A stretch of 62,383 nucleotides of DNA from Actinophytocola sp. GTDB taxonomy: Bacteria; Actinomycetota; Actinomycetes; Mycobacteriales; Pseudonocardiaceae. Both the position numbers and the translations under genes were made by a program. The notes below the pieces were generated by a model. It made no database searches and was not told the origin of the DNA. It was given only the letters and a program-made list of their open reading frames with translations. The stretch spans positions 1-62,383 of the forward strand of contig NZ_WHTD01000030.1 of NCBI RefSeq assembly GCF_009379765.1, read 5' to 3'. This document shows, piece by piece, positions 34,603 to 41,943 of this stretch. The stretch's first letter is position 1; every line of letters starts with the position of its first letter.

Positions 34603-35474
34603 TCCCGCTCGCGCCCATCCCCGACGCCGTCGCGGCGCTCCGCACGGCACTGCGCGACGGGCTCGACCCGGAGGCCGACTGGGCCCGCGCCGTGGTCCCG
34701 GTCGAGCACGGCCAGCTGCTGCTGATGCCGGCGGAGTGGGGCCGCTACGCCGGCATCAAGGTCGCGACGGTGGCGCCGGGCAACCCGGCCAGGGGGCTCC
34801 CGCGGATCCAGGGCAGCTACCTGCTGCTCGACGCCGAAACCCTGACCCCGCTCACCATGCTGGACGCCGCGGCGCTGACCACGCTGCGGACCGCGGCCGT
34901 CTCGGCGCTGGCCGTGGACGCGCTCGCCGTACCGGACGCGTCCCGGCTGGTGGTCTTCGGCACCGGGCCGCAGGCGCGGAGCCACATCGCCGCGATCCGC
35001 GCGGTCCGGCCGGTCGGCGAGGTCGTCGTCATCGGCCGGAATGCCGACCGCGCCAGGACATTCGCATCCTCTGTGGACGCCAAGGCCGGCTCGGCGGCGG
35101 ACGTGGCGATGGCGGACGTGGTCGTGTGCGCGACAACGGCTCGCACACCGCTGTTCGACGGCGCCGTGCTGCGTCCGGACGTCACTGTCGTGGCGGTCGG
35201 TTCGCACGAGCCGACCGCCAGGGAGGTCGACGACACCACGGTGTGTTCCTCGACAGTGGTGGTCGAGGCCCGCTCGGCGGCACTCCGCGAGGCCGGTGAC
35301 GTCGTCCGACCCATGGCGGCCGGCCGGTTCGATCCGGACACACTGGTCGACCTGGCGAGCCTGGTACGCGGCGCGGCCACCTTCGACCGGGACCGGCCGA
35401 GGTTGTTCAAGAGCGTCGGGATGGCGTGGGAGGATCTGGTGATCGCCGCGAGCAGCTGGGAGAAACGGGCATGA
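34599..35474 (+). CDS. Ornithine cyclodeaminase-family pyrroline-carboxylate reductase
   Basis: GTG 34599 overlaps the preceding stop and gives 291 residues. The Rossmann region VVFGTGPQARSHIAAIRAVR is at about 115-134, with LLMPAEWGRYAGIKVATVAP near 42-60 for substrate binding (Lys in IKVAT). Members of this family reduce delta-1-pyrroline-2-carboxylate with NAD(P)H in proline and 3-hydroxyproline metabolism, or deaminate ornithine. In this cluster a pyrroline-2-carboxylate reductase (LhpI-like) is the best fit, which would suggest that 3-hydroxyproline-derived intermediates are also used. A dehydratase for that branch is not seen here. Confidence 0.75.
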   Translation: MIPLAPIPDAVAALRTALRDGLDPEADWARAVVPVEHGQLLLMPAEWGRYAGIKVATVAPGNPARGLPRIQGSYLLLDAETLTPLTMLDAAALTTLRTAAVSALAVDALAVPDASRLVVFGTGPQARSHIAAIRAVRPVGEVVVIGRNADRARTFASSVDAKAGSAADVAMADVVVCATTARTPLFDGAVLRPDVTVVAVGSHEPTAREVDDTTVCSSTVVVEARSAALREAGDVVRPMAAGRFDPDTLVDLASLVRGAATFDRDRPRLFKSVGMAWEDLVIAASSWEKRA

Positions 35475-36160
35475 CAGGGGACGAACAGGCCACCCTCACC
35501 CTGCCCGCGTTGGGCACCCGCCGGAACCTGCGCGAGGAGATCACCCAGACCCTTCGGGCGGCGGTGATCTCCGGTGAGCTGCGGCCAGGTGTGGTGTACT
35601 CGGCGCCCAGCCTGGCCGCGCAGTTCGGCGTGTCCGCCACCCCCGTGCGTGAGGCCATGCTCGACCTGGTCGGCGAGGGTCTCGTGGACACCGTGCGCAA
35701 CAAGGGTTTCCGCGTTACCGATCTGTCCGAAAAGGACCTCGACGAGCTGAGCGAGCTGCGCGCGCTGATCGAGGTGCCGACCGTGCGGCGACTCGCGGAG
35801 GCCGGCGTGGCACCGGAGGTGCTCGACGAGCTGCGCCCGCTGGCCAAGGAGATCGAGGCGGCGGCCGCCCGCCGCGACCTGATCGCACACGTCGCCGCGG
35901 ACATGGAGTTCCACCTGAGGCTCCTCGCCCTGGCCGGCAACCAGCACCTGGTGGAGACGGTGCGCTCGCTGCGGGCGAGGTCACGGATCTACGGTCTACG
36001 CACCCTCGCCGACCGCGACGCCCTCGTGCCGTCCGCCCACGAACACGCCGAGCTGCTGGATCTCCTTGCCGCCGGCGACGCGGACGGCGTCGAACGACTG
36101 ATGCGGCGCCACATCGCCCACGTACGCGGCATCTGGGCCGAGAACGGGGAGGGTTCATGA
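35471..36160 (+). CDS. GntR-family (FCD) transcriptional regulator
   Basis: ATG 35471 overlaps the preceding stop (ATGA); the product has 229 residues. The winged helix (NLREEITQTLRAAVISGELR, SLAAQFGVSATPVREAMLDL) covers about 15-75. The C-terminal FCD helical domain follows, with metal/ligand residues likely in DMEFHLRLLALAGN, AHEHAELLDLLAAGD and MRRHIAHVRG. FCD regulators bind small organic acids. Location inside the hydroxyproline operon suggests it senses a pathway intermediate and controls the promoter before 29606, but no operator was identified. Confidence 0.85.
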   Translation: MTGDEQATLTLPALGTRRNLREEITQTLRAAVISGELRPGVVYSAPSLAAQFGVSATPVREAMLDLVGEGLVDTVRNKGFRVTDLSEKDLDELSELRALIEVPTVRRLAEAGVAPEVLDELRPLAKEIEAAAARRDLIAHVAADMEFHLRLLALAGNQHLVETVRSLRARSRIYGLRTLADRDALVPSAHEHAELLDLLAAGDADGVERLMRRHIAHVRGIWAENGEGS

Positions 36161-37350
36161 GCAGCTTGTCGATCATCAACACCGCGGTGTTCGACGGCGA
36201 GTCCGGTGAGCTGGCCGACGGCCCGGTGCACGTCGAGGACGGTCGGATCGTCGGCGTCGGTGGACGTTTCGCGGCCGAGCGGGTCATCGACGCACGCGGC
36301 GGCACCGTCCTACCCGGACTGATCGACGCGCACTTCCACGCGTACGGCATCTCCCTGGACATGCTCGGCATCGAGGGCCGGCCGCTCAGCTACGTCACGC
36401 TGGTCGGGGCGCGCCGGCTCGCCGCGGCGCTCGGTCGCGGGTTCACGACCGTGCGCGACGTCGCGGGCGGGGACGCCGGCCTGGCCAAGGCGATCGACGA
36501 GGGCCTCATCCCGTCGCCGCGGTACCTCTACACGGGCGCGGCGCTCAGCCAGACCGGCGGGCACGGCGACCCGCGCGGCGTGGACATGGACGTGTGCGGC
36601 TGCCACGCGCACGGCACCGAGGTCGTCGACGGAGCGGACGCGGTGCGGGTCGCGGTCCGCGACCGGTTCCGGCGCGGCGCGCACGCCATCAAGCTGATGA
36701 CCTCGGGCGGGGTCATGTCGCTGGCCGACCCCATCCGCGTGCCGCAGTACTCGGCGGAGGAGATCCGCGCGGCCACCGACGAGGCCGGCCGGCGGGGTAG
36801 CTACGTCGCCGCGCACGCGTACTCGCCGGAGGCCATCCGGCACTCGGTGCTGAACGGGGTGCGCTCCATCGAACACGGCAACCTGATGGACGCGGAGACC
36901 GCCGCGTTGATGGCCGAGCACGGCGCGTTCCTCGTGCCGACGCTGGCCACCTACGACGCGATCAGCCGTCGCGGCGCGGAGGCCGGGTTGGCGCCGGTCT
37001 CGGTGCGGAAGAGCCTCGAGGTACTCGACGCCGGGGCCAAGGCCGTGGCACTCGCCCGCGCCGCGGGTGTCCCCGTCGGCTTCGGCACCGACCTGATGGG
37101 CGAACTGGAAGACGAGCAGCTGCAGGGCATCCGGCTGCAGACCGAGATCGACGGACCGGTGACCGCACTGCGCTCGGCGACGTCGGTGAACGCGGACCTG
37201 ATCGGCCGCCCCGACCTCGGCCGCGTGCGGGTCGGCTGCGTGGCCGACCTGCTCGTCATCGACGGCGACCCGCTCACGAACCCGTCGCTGCTGTGGGGCG
37301 GGCCGGAGCACCGCACGGTCATCCAGGCGGGTGTGCCGGTCAGCGGCTGA
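36157..37350 (+). CDS. Amidohydrolase, probable Xaa-Pro/Pro-Xaa-type dipeptidase
   Basis: The protein has 397 residues. Binuclear metal ligands are visible: LIDAHFHAYG (His59, His61), the carboxylated lysine AIKLMTSGG near 182, VAAHAYSPEAI near 225, SIEHGNLM near 245 and FGTDLMGE (Asp) near 310. The motif set fits the imidazolonepropionase-like/metal-dependent hydrolase group that contains prolidases and aryl dipeptidases. In a hydroxyproline operon it could release hydroxyproline or proline from dipeptides derived from collagen or plant wall protein; this substrate is inferred. No signal peptide, so cytosolic. Last gene, coupled to the GntR gene by ATGA. Confidence 0.78.
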   Translation: MSSLSIINTAVFDGESGELADGPVHVEDGRIVGVGGRFAAERVIDARGGTVLPGLIDAHFHAYGISLDMLGIEGRPLSYVTLVGARRLAAALGRGFTTVRDVAGGDAGLAKAIDEGLIPSPRYLYTGAALSQTGGHGDPRGVDMDVCGCHAHGTEVVDGADAVRVAVRDRFRRGAHAIKLMTSGGVMSLADPIRVPQYSAEEIRAATDEAGRRGSYVAAHAYSPEAIRHSVLNGVRSIEHGNLMDAETAALMAEHGAFLVPTLATYDAISRRGAEAGLAPVSVRKSLEVLDAGAKAVALARAAGVPVGFGTDLMGELEDEQLQGIRLQTEIDGPVTALRSATSVNADLIGRPDLGRVRVGCVADLLVIDGDPLTNPSLLWGGPEHRTVIQAGVPVSG

Positions 37351-37359
37351 CCGGCACAC

Positions 37360-38588
37360 CTAGGTGGGCCGATCGAGTTTCGCGCCGGACCGCATTGCCC
37401 CGACGCGGTGTTCCAGTGCGGTGATCTCGGGGGCAGGTCCCAGTGCGGTGAGGCGTCGCAGGCACCGAGTCAGTTCGCGGTCGTCGTGGACATGGTAGTG
37501 CGGCCTGGTGATCGTGTAGGTCAACCGGTCCGCGACTGCCCGAATGCCCGCTTCCCGGTATCGCGGGGACAGCTTGGCCAGCGCGCCACACACGGCGGTG
37601 CAGAGCTCGACCGGTACGCGGTACTCGTGCGGCGGTCGTTCCAGCAGTACGGGGATCAGCTGGCTCAGTGCCTCTGCCGGCCGGCCGAGGCCGGTGAGGA
37701 GGTTAGCCGTGCGCGACGGGCGACCGCCCGTCGGCGAGTGCGGCGTCGACGTCGATGGTCGCGAAGGTCGTGCCGGTGACGCGGTCGGGCTCGGTTTCGT
37801 CGGTGATCCCGTCCGGTTCCAGGGGTCGCGGATCGTGGAGCGCCCAGCCTTCCACGAGCAGGCGCATGGTGCTGTCGGAGTAGCTGGGCGTGGGCGTCGA
37901 GTTGGTGGGCTCGGGTATCCGGTTCGGCTGGCTGACCCAGTACGAGCGAAGCACCTTGTTTCGTGTGGTCCTCGATGCTGAGGACGGCCATGCTGTTCGC
38001 GTCGATGTCGACGGTCAGCTCGACCTGGACCTCGTGCCCGGGTAGGGGAGCGTGCACGGTCCCGACCGCGTGGATCGAGCCGTCGGTGCGCGATCGCTCC
38101 ACCAGTTCCACGGTGAGTGGCTCGTCGCGCGCACCGACGAACGTCACGGCACGGGTCACCTTGGTCGGGATGGTGACCGAGTGGTCCAGCAGGACTTCGA
38201 TGGTCGCGTTCGTCGAGGTGGTCGACTTGCGGTACCGGCCAGGGCCCACCCGCTCGGCACGGAGCCCGAAGGCCCGGTGGGTCAGGTCGAGCAGCAGGAC
38301 GTCCTTGTTGTGTCCGGTGAGGATGCCCGCTTGCCCGGCCAGACCGTGCACCACGCCGAGCTCCTGGTACTTCTCCAGGAACTCGCCGCGGATCCCGGCG
38401 GCCCGCACCGCCTCGCGGACGGTGAACATCTTCCCGCCGAAGCCGCTGAACACGACACCGTCGATCGAGTCCGGCGCGACCGGGACCCACGTGCCGTCCC
38501 GGTCGCGCCCACCGAGCACGGCGTGGACCAGCCGGACGATCACCTCGTCGAGGTGGCCGACCGCGGCCCGGACCTCGTCCCTGGTCAC
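37360..38588 (-). pseudogene. Hsp70-like protein without its ATPase domain, frameshifted
   Basis: From about 38588 the minus strand encodes the end of an Hsp70 ATPase domain (SIDGVVFSGFGGKMFTVREA), then a linker-like AGILTGHNKDVLLLDLTHRA matching the GVLTGEVKDVLLLD region of DnaK, and a beta-sandwich (TIPTKVTRAVTFVGARDEPL, VQVELTVDIDANSMAVLSIE). Frameshifts near 37955 and 37710 lead into a helical tail (LTGLGRPAEALSQLIPVLLE). The first about 350 residues of an Hsp70 are missing, replaced by a VOC-protein fragment on the other strand. It cannot bind ATP and is a deletion remnant. Confidence 0.6.
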
Positions 38589-38591
38589 GCC

Positions 38592-38770
38592 GCCATCGAC
38601 GCCGGCGCCACGCCACTGAAGCCGGCCGAGAAGTCGCTCTGGGGCTACGGCGGCGCCGTACGGGCCCCGGACGGGACGATCTGGACGGTCGCGTCCTCGT
38701 CGAAGAAGGACACCGGTCCGGCCACCCGGGAGATCGACGAGGTCCTGCTCTGTTTCGGGAACTCGCGGCT
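38592..38770 (+). pseudogene. VOC/glyoxalase-family fragment
   Basis: The plus strand reads GATPLKPAEKSLWGYGGAVR, APDGTIWTVASSSKKDTGPA and REIDEVLLCFG, the middle of a VOC (vicinal oxygen chelate) family protein in which a second repeat begins with IDEVVL. Neither start nor end is present. It lies exactly where the ATPase domain of the opposite-strand Hsp70 remnant would be, so a deletion or recombination joined two unrelated gene pieces. Confidence 0.6.
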
Positions 38771-38793
38771 GTTACCAACGTCTGTGGACAGAT

Positions 38794-39510
38794 TTAGACG
38801 GTTCCGCCACGGGTTGACGGCGGTTCGTCGGCGGCGTCCGCGACGAACCTCTCGGCCGCCGCCGCGTCGACGCCCAGCGAGGACTGCACCCCGGCGCCGT
38901 TCTCCTCCTCCAGCAACCCCAGCAGAACATGGCCGGTGCTGACACCGTCGTCGTCGAGCCGCAGGGCCGCCCGGAACGTCAGTTCGATCGCCTTCTTCGC
39001 GCGGGCGTCGTACGGAATCAGCACCGGATCGGCGTCGCTGCGCGCCGGCAGGGTCGTCAGTACCGTGTCCCGCGCCTGGCCGAGGTCGACACCCTGCGCA
39101 CGCAGGGCGTCTGCCGCAGTGCCCTCGGTGCCGAGCAGGCCGAGGGCGAGATGCGCGGGGACTATCTCGGCGTTGCCGGCCAGCTTGGCCTCGTTCATGG
39201 CGGCGACGATCGCGTTGTGGGCTGGCTTGGAGAACTTCTCGAAACTGTGCGACGGGTTGGCGTCGGGCTTGCCGACGAACCGTTTCTGCGCGGCCTGCTT
39301 GGTGACGCCCATGCTGCGGCCGATGTCGGTCCAGGACGCGCCGGAACGACGGGCCCGGTCGACGAAGTGACCGATGAGATGGTCGGCGACCTCGCCGATG
39401 TGGTCGGCCATCAGCACCGCGTCGGCCAGCTGGTCGAGGGCGTGGGTGTGGTTCTTGGTGATTGCCGTGATCAGGTCGTCGAGCCTGACCGGCGGAGTAG
39501 TCTGCGTCAT
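38794..39510 (-). CDS. Clp N-terminal-domain protein with helix-turn-helix
   Basis: ATG 39510 starts a 238-residue product (an upstream in-frame start lies inside the operator). Residues 1-85 contain a helix-turn-helix (SWTDIGRSMGVTKQAAQKRF). Residues 90-235 form two Clp N-domain repeats (FSKPAHNAIVAAMNEAKLAG...LALGLLGTEGTAADALRAQG; AKKAIELTFRAALRLDDDGV...GHVLLGLLEEENGAG). There is no AAA ATPase module. Such proteins are transcription factors that may couple DNA binding to Clp substrate or stress sensing. Two perfect palindromes directly before the start codon suggest autoregulation. Confidence 0.83.
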   Translation of the reverse strand: MTQTTPPVRLDDLITAITKNHTHALDQLADAVLMADHIGEVADHLIGHFVDRARRSGASWTDIGRSMGVTKQAAQKRFVGKPDANPSHSFEKFSKPAHNAIVAAMNEAKLAGNAEIVPAHLALGLLGTEGTAADALRAQGVDLGQARDTVLTTLPARSDADPVLIPYDARAKKAIELTFRAALRLDDDGVSTGHVLLGLLEEENGAGVQSSLGVDAAAAERFVADAADEPPSTRGGTV

Positions 39511-39513
39511 GCC

Positions 39514-39558
39514 GTCAACCTTAGGTTGACACTCTGTTCCCGTCAACCCGGAGTTGAC
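39514..39558. promoter_or_regulatory. Two GTCAAC-N5-GTTGAC operators upstream of the ClpN-HTH gene
   Basis: Bases 39514-39530 read GTCAAC CTTAG GTTGAC and 39542-39558 read GTCAAC CCGGA GTTGAC. Both are perfect palindromes of identical arm sequence and spacing, with centres 28 bases apart. They lie 4-48 bases before the start codon, where they would overlap the transcription start or the -10 region. The HTH of the encoded protein is the obvious candidate ligand. Confidence 0.8.
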
Positions 39559-39953
39559 CCTTCGTCGCACCCTCCACCCGTGCAGCAGATAATCCTCTCG
39601 GTCCGGCAGGTTGAGGCCCGTACCCGCGTCGTCCTGGCCCGGTCCCGAGTTCGGGGGACGGCTCGTCGCCGGCCCGTGCTCGGTGTCCGGCTCGGCCAGG
39701 GCCCGCCGGATACGGGCACATGCTCGCCGCGACCGGCGCGGTCGTGCGCATCGGCGACCTCCTGATCGGTCCCTCCCCGTGGTGCTGACCTGCGGTGCGC
39801 TGTCCTGCTAACCGAACTGCGCCACCGCGAGCAGACCCCGAGGGAGGAGCGGCGCTGCGTGAACGCCCACCGTCGGGCATGGCACGGTCCACATCGGCCA
39901 CTGGTAAGACCGCCGCGCCCGCTACCGAGGCACGCGTGCGGCGGCCGGCACTC
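39559..39953. other. Intergenic stretch without a supported gene
   Basis: Short open frames exist on both strands, but none shows family-like sequence. A fragment on the plus strand (LTELRHREQTPREERRCVNA, near 39810-39870) looks protein-like and may be a remnant. The promoter for the ClpN-HTH gene is expected near 39560. Confidence 0.35.
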
Positions 39954-40545
39954 CTACCAGGTAACCGGCATTTCAGCCGGACCGAACGCCTGAATCGAGT
40001 GGTATTTGTACGTCAGCTCCGTCTCAGGCACAGCCAGCGCGAGCGTGGGAGCCCGCTCGAACAGTGTCGTGTAGACGATCTCCAGCAGATTCGGCACCAA
40101 GCGATTCGCCGGGCGCTGGTGCGGCCCGTGGCCGAACGCCATGTGCCTGGCGGGCTGTTCCCGCATGAGATCGAGCTCATTGGGAAACGGACACACCGAC
40201 GGGTCGCCGTTGACGGGCAACGTCGGCACTGCCAAGCCATCACCGGCCTTGACCAACGTGTCGCCGATGCGCACGTCTTCCAGAGCCAGCCGCATCGGGG
40301 TTCCGTCGTTGACCGAGAAGAACCGGAGCATCTCGTCCACTGCGACCGTCAACCGGTCCGGCTGGGCGAGCAGCTTCGCCCGCTCTTCCGGGTGGTTCAG
40401 CAAGGTGAGCACGCCCAACGAAATCATCGTGGACACCGAGTTGTGAATGCCCTGGGCGTTCGACAGCATCATGGGCGCCAACCTGAACCAGTCGACCTCG
40501 CCGTGCTCGGCGCGTTCCTTCAGCTGCTGTTCTTGCGACTACCAC
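39954..40545 (-). pseudogene. Cytochrome P450 C-terminal half with the heme cysteine mutated
   Basis: The minus strand encodes DWFRLAPMMLSNAQGIHNSV (I-helix region), DEMLRFFSVNDGTPMRLALE (E-x-x-R helix region with E-x-x-R as EMLR), DPSVCPFPNELDLMREQPAR and AFGHGPHQRPANRL. In P450s the last motif is FGxGxHxCxG; here the heme-ligating cysteine is arginine (CGC for TGC) and the following glycine is lost. The N-terminal half is absent and a TAG closes the frame near 40540. It cannot bind heme as a P450 and is a dead remnant. Confidence 0.8.
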
Positions 40546-40708
40546 GCCGACGGCGTTCGACATACAGCAGGTGGCTAGCGTACTGGGCGAGTTCGCGCAG
40601 CACGTCAGAACCATCAGCTTCAAGCTGATCTTGGTGAGATCAGCTGAATGTCGTAGTATTTCCGCGCTGGGTCGGGGAGATCCATTTGGGATTGGGGGAA
40701 GGACTTTG

Positions 40709-41626
40709 GTGAATAAGTATCGTATTACTCTGTTCAGCCTATTGCTGGTTGGTCTGCTTGCCGCTCCCATCGCGGCGAATGCGGCGGGTAACGGCTCGAT
40801 GCCGAACCAGGGCAGAGCCGGGAACTGGTGCGCGCAGGAGTTCGACGAAACCGTGCGCAGTTTCGACGAGGCGTTCCTGGACCGTGACCTGGATCGGTTC
40901 ATGCCCTATTACCACGAAGACGCCACGTCGGTCGGCACGAACGGCGCGGTGAAGTACACGAAAAGCGAGCTCGAGGCGGGCTTCCGGAACCTGTTTTCCT
41001 ATGATGACCTCACAGCTGAGTTCCCGGTGCTGAAGAAGAGCGTCGTGGACTGTCACACCGCCGTGCTGGTCATCGACTTCACGCTGACCGTGCCGTCACT
41101 GGATCTGGTGCAGCACTTCGTCAATACGCTGACCTGGGTGCGGGACGACGGTCGATGGCAAGTGCTCGCCGGGGTCAGCACCGCCATACCGACAGAGGAA
41201 GCCGCGCCGATGACGGCCACCACGAGCGACCAGGTTTCCAGTTCTGGCACGACGAGGGACAACTGCGCGCGGAAACTCGAGCGGACGGTGGCCGACTTCG
41301 ACGACGCGTTCCTCGCTCGCGACCTGGACCGGTTCGTCGGCTTCTACCACAGGGACGCCAGTTCGGTCACCTCGTCCGGCGTCATTCACTTCACCAAGGC
41401 CGACATCAAGACCAGCGTCGAGGGGCTATTCGGCTACGAGTTTACCGCACAGTTCCCGCTGCTGAAACAATCGATCGTGAACTGCCGCACCGCGGTTCTG
41501 GTGCGCGACTTCTCCATGCAGATTCCCGAACTCGAGGCGAACAGCAACTTCATCAACACACTTGTCTGGGTACGTGACCACGACCGCTGGCAGGTACTCG
41601 CCGACATCAACACCCCGATCGCGTAA
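40709..41626 (+). CDS. Secreted protein with two tandem SnoaL/NTF2-like domains
   Basis: GTG 40709 follows GGGGGAAGGAC; the product has 305 residues. A signal peptide (KYRITLFSLLLVGLLAAPIA, cut near ANAAG) is followed by two homologous domains, residues about 45-160 and 185-300. Each starts with a cysteine and FDETVRSFDEAFLDRDLDRF or VADFDDAFLARDLDRFVGFY, has HEDATSV or HRDASSV, and a second cysteine in VVDCHTAVLV or IVNCRTAVLV. The fold is the SnoaL-like/NTF2 cone used as enzyme or binding pocket. A disulfide in each domain is probable. Isolated gene, no operon partner. Function unknown; ligand binding or secreted isomerase are options. Confidence 0.75.
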   Translation: MNKYRITLFSLLLVGLLAAPIAANAAGNGSMPNQGRAGNWCAQEFDETVRSFDEAFLDRDLDRFMPYYHEDATSVGTNGAVKYTKSELEAGFRNLFSYDDLTAEFPVLKKSVVDCHTAVLVIDFTLTVPSLDLVQHFVNTLTWVRDDGRWQVLAGVSTAIPTEEAAPMTATTSDQVSSSGTTRDNCARKLERTVADFDDAFLARDLDRFVGFYHRDASSVTSSGVIHFTKADIKTSVEGLFGYEFTAQFPLLKQSIVNCRTAVLVRDFSMQIPELEANSNFINTLVWVRDHDRWQVLADINTPIA

Positions 41627-41639
41627 CGCCGGTCCGCTC

Positions 41640-41900
41640 GGGTGCGCGCGCGGCGCACCCGAGCGCGGCCAACCGGTGGTCCCGGGTCGGCACGAGCGTG
41701 CCGTCCACGATCGTCACTTGGTCGACTCGACGTCTGCGGGCCGGCTCAAGGGCCAGCAGTGGTCCAAGGTGTCGATCACGCGGTGGGCCGCGGAGTGCGA
41801 CACCCCGAACAACGGCCCGATCTGGCGCATCGTCAGGTTGGTCCGCCAGTACGTCGCCACCGTTCCGTATCGGTATGGAACCGACACGAACTGGATGTCG
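41640..41900 (-). mobile_element. IS5-type transposase remnant
   Basis: The minus strand encodes YWRTNLTMRQIGPLFGVSHS and AAHRVIDTL, a helix-turn-helix of DDE transposases, then one frame over LALEPARRRRVDQVTIVDGT and LVPTRDHRLAALG, which contains the first catalytic aspartate region. The frameshift near 41770 and the missing C-terminal half show that it is dead. It lies between the secreted protein and LigA genes. Confidence 0.6.
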
Positions 41901-41943
41901 GAGGGCCAGCTCGAGCTTTCCTACCGTCGGCCTCGGGGTGGTT

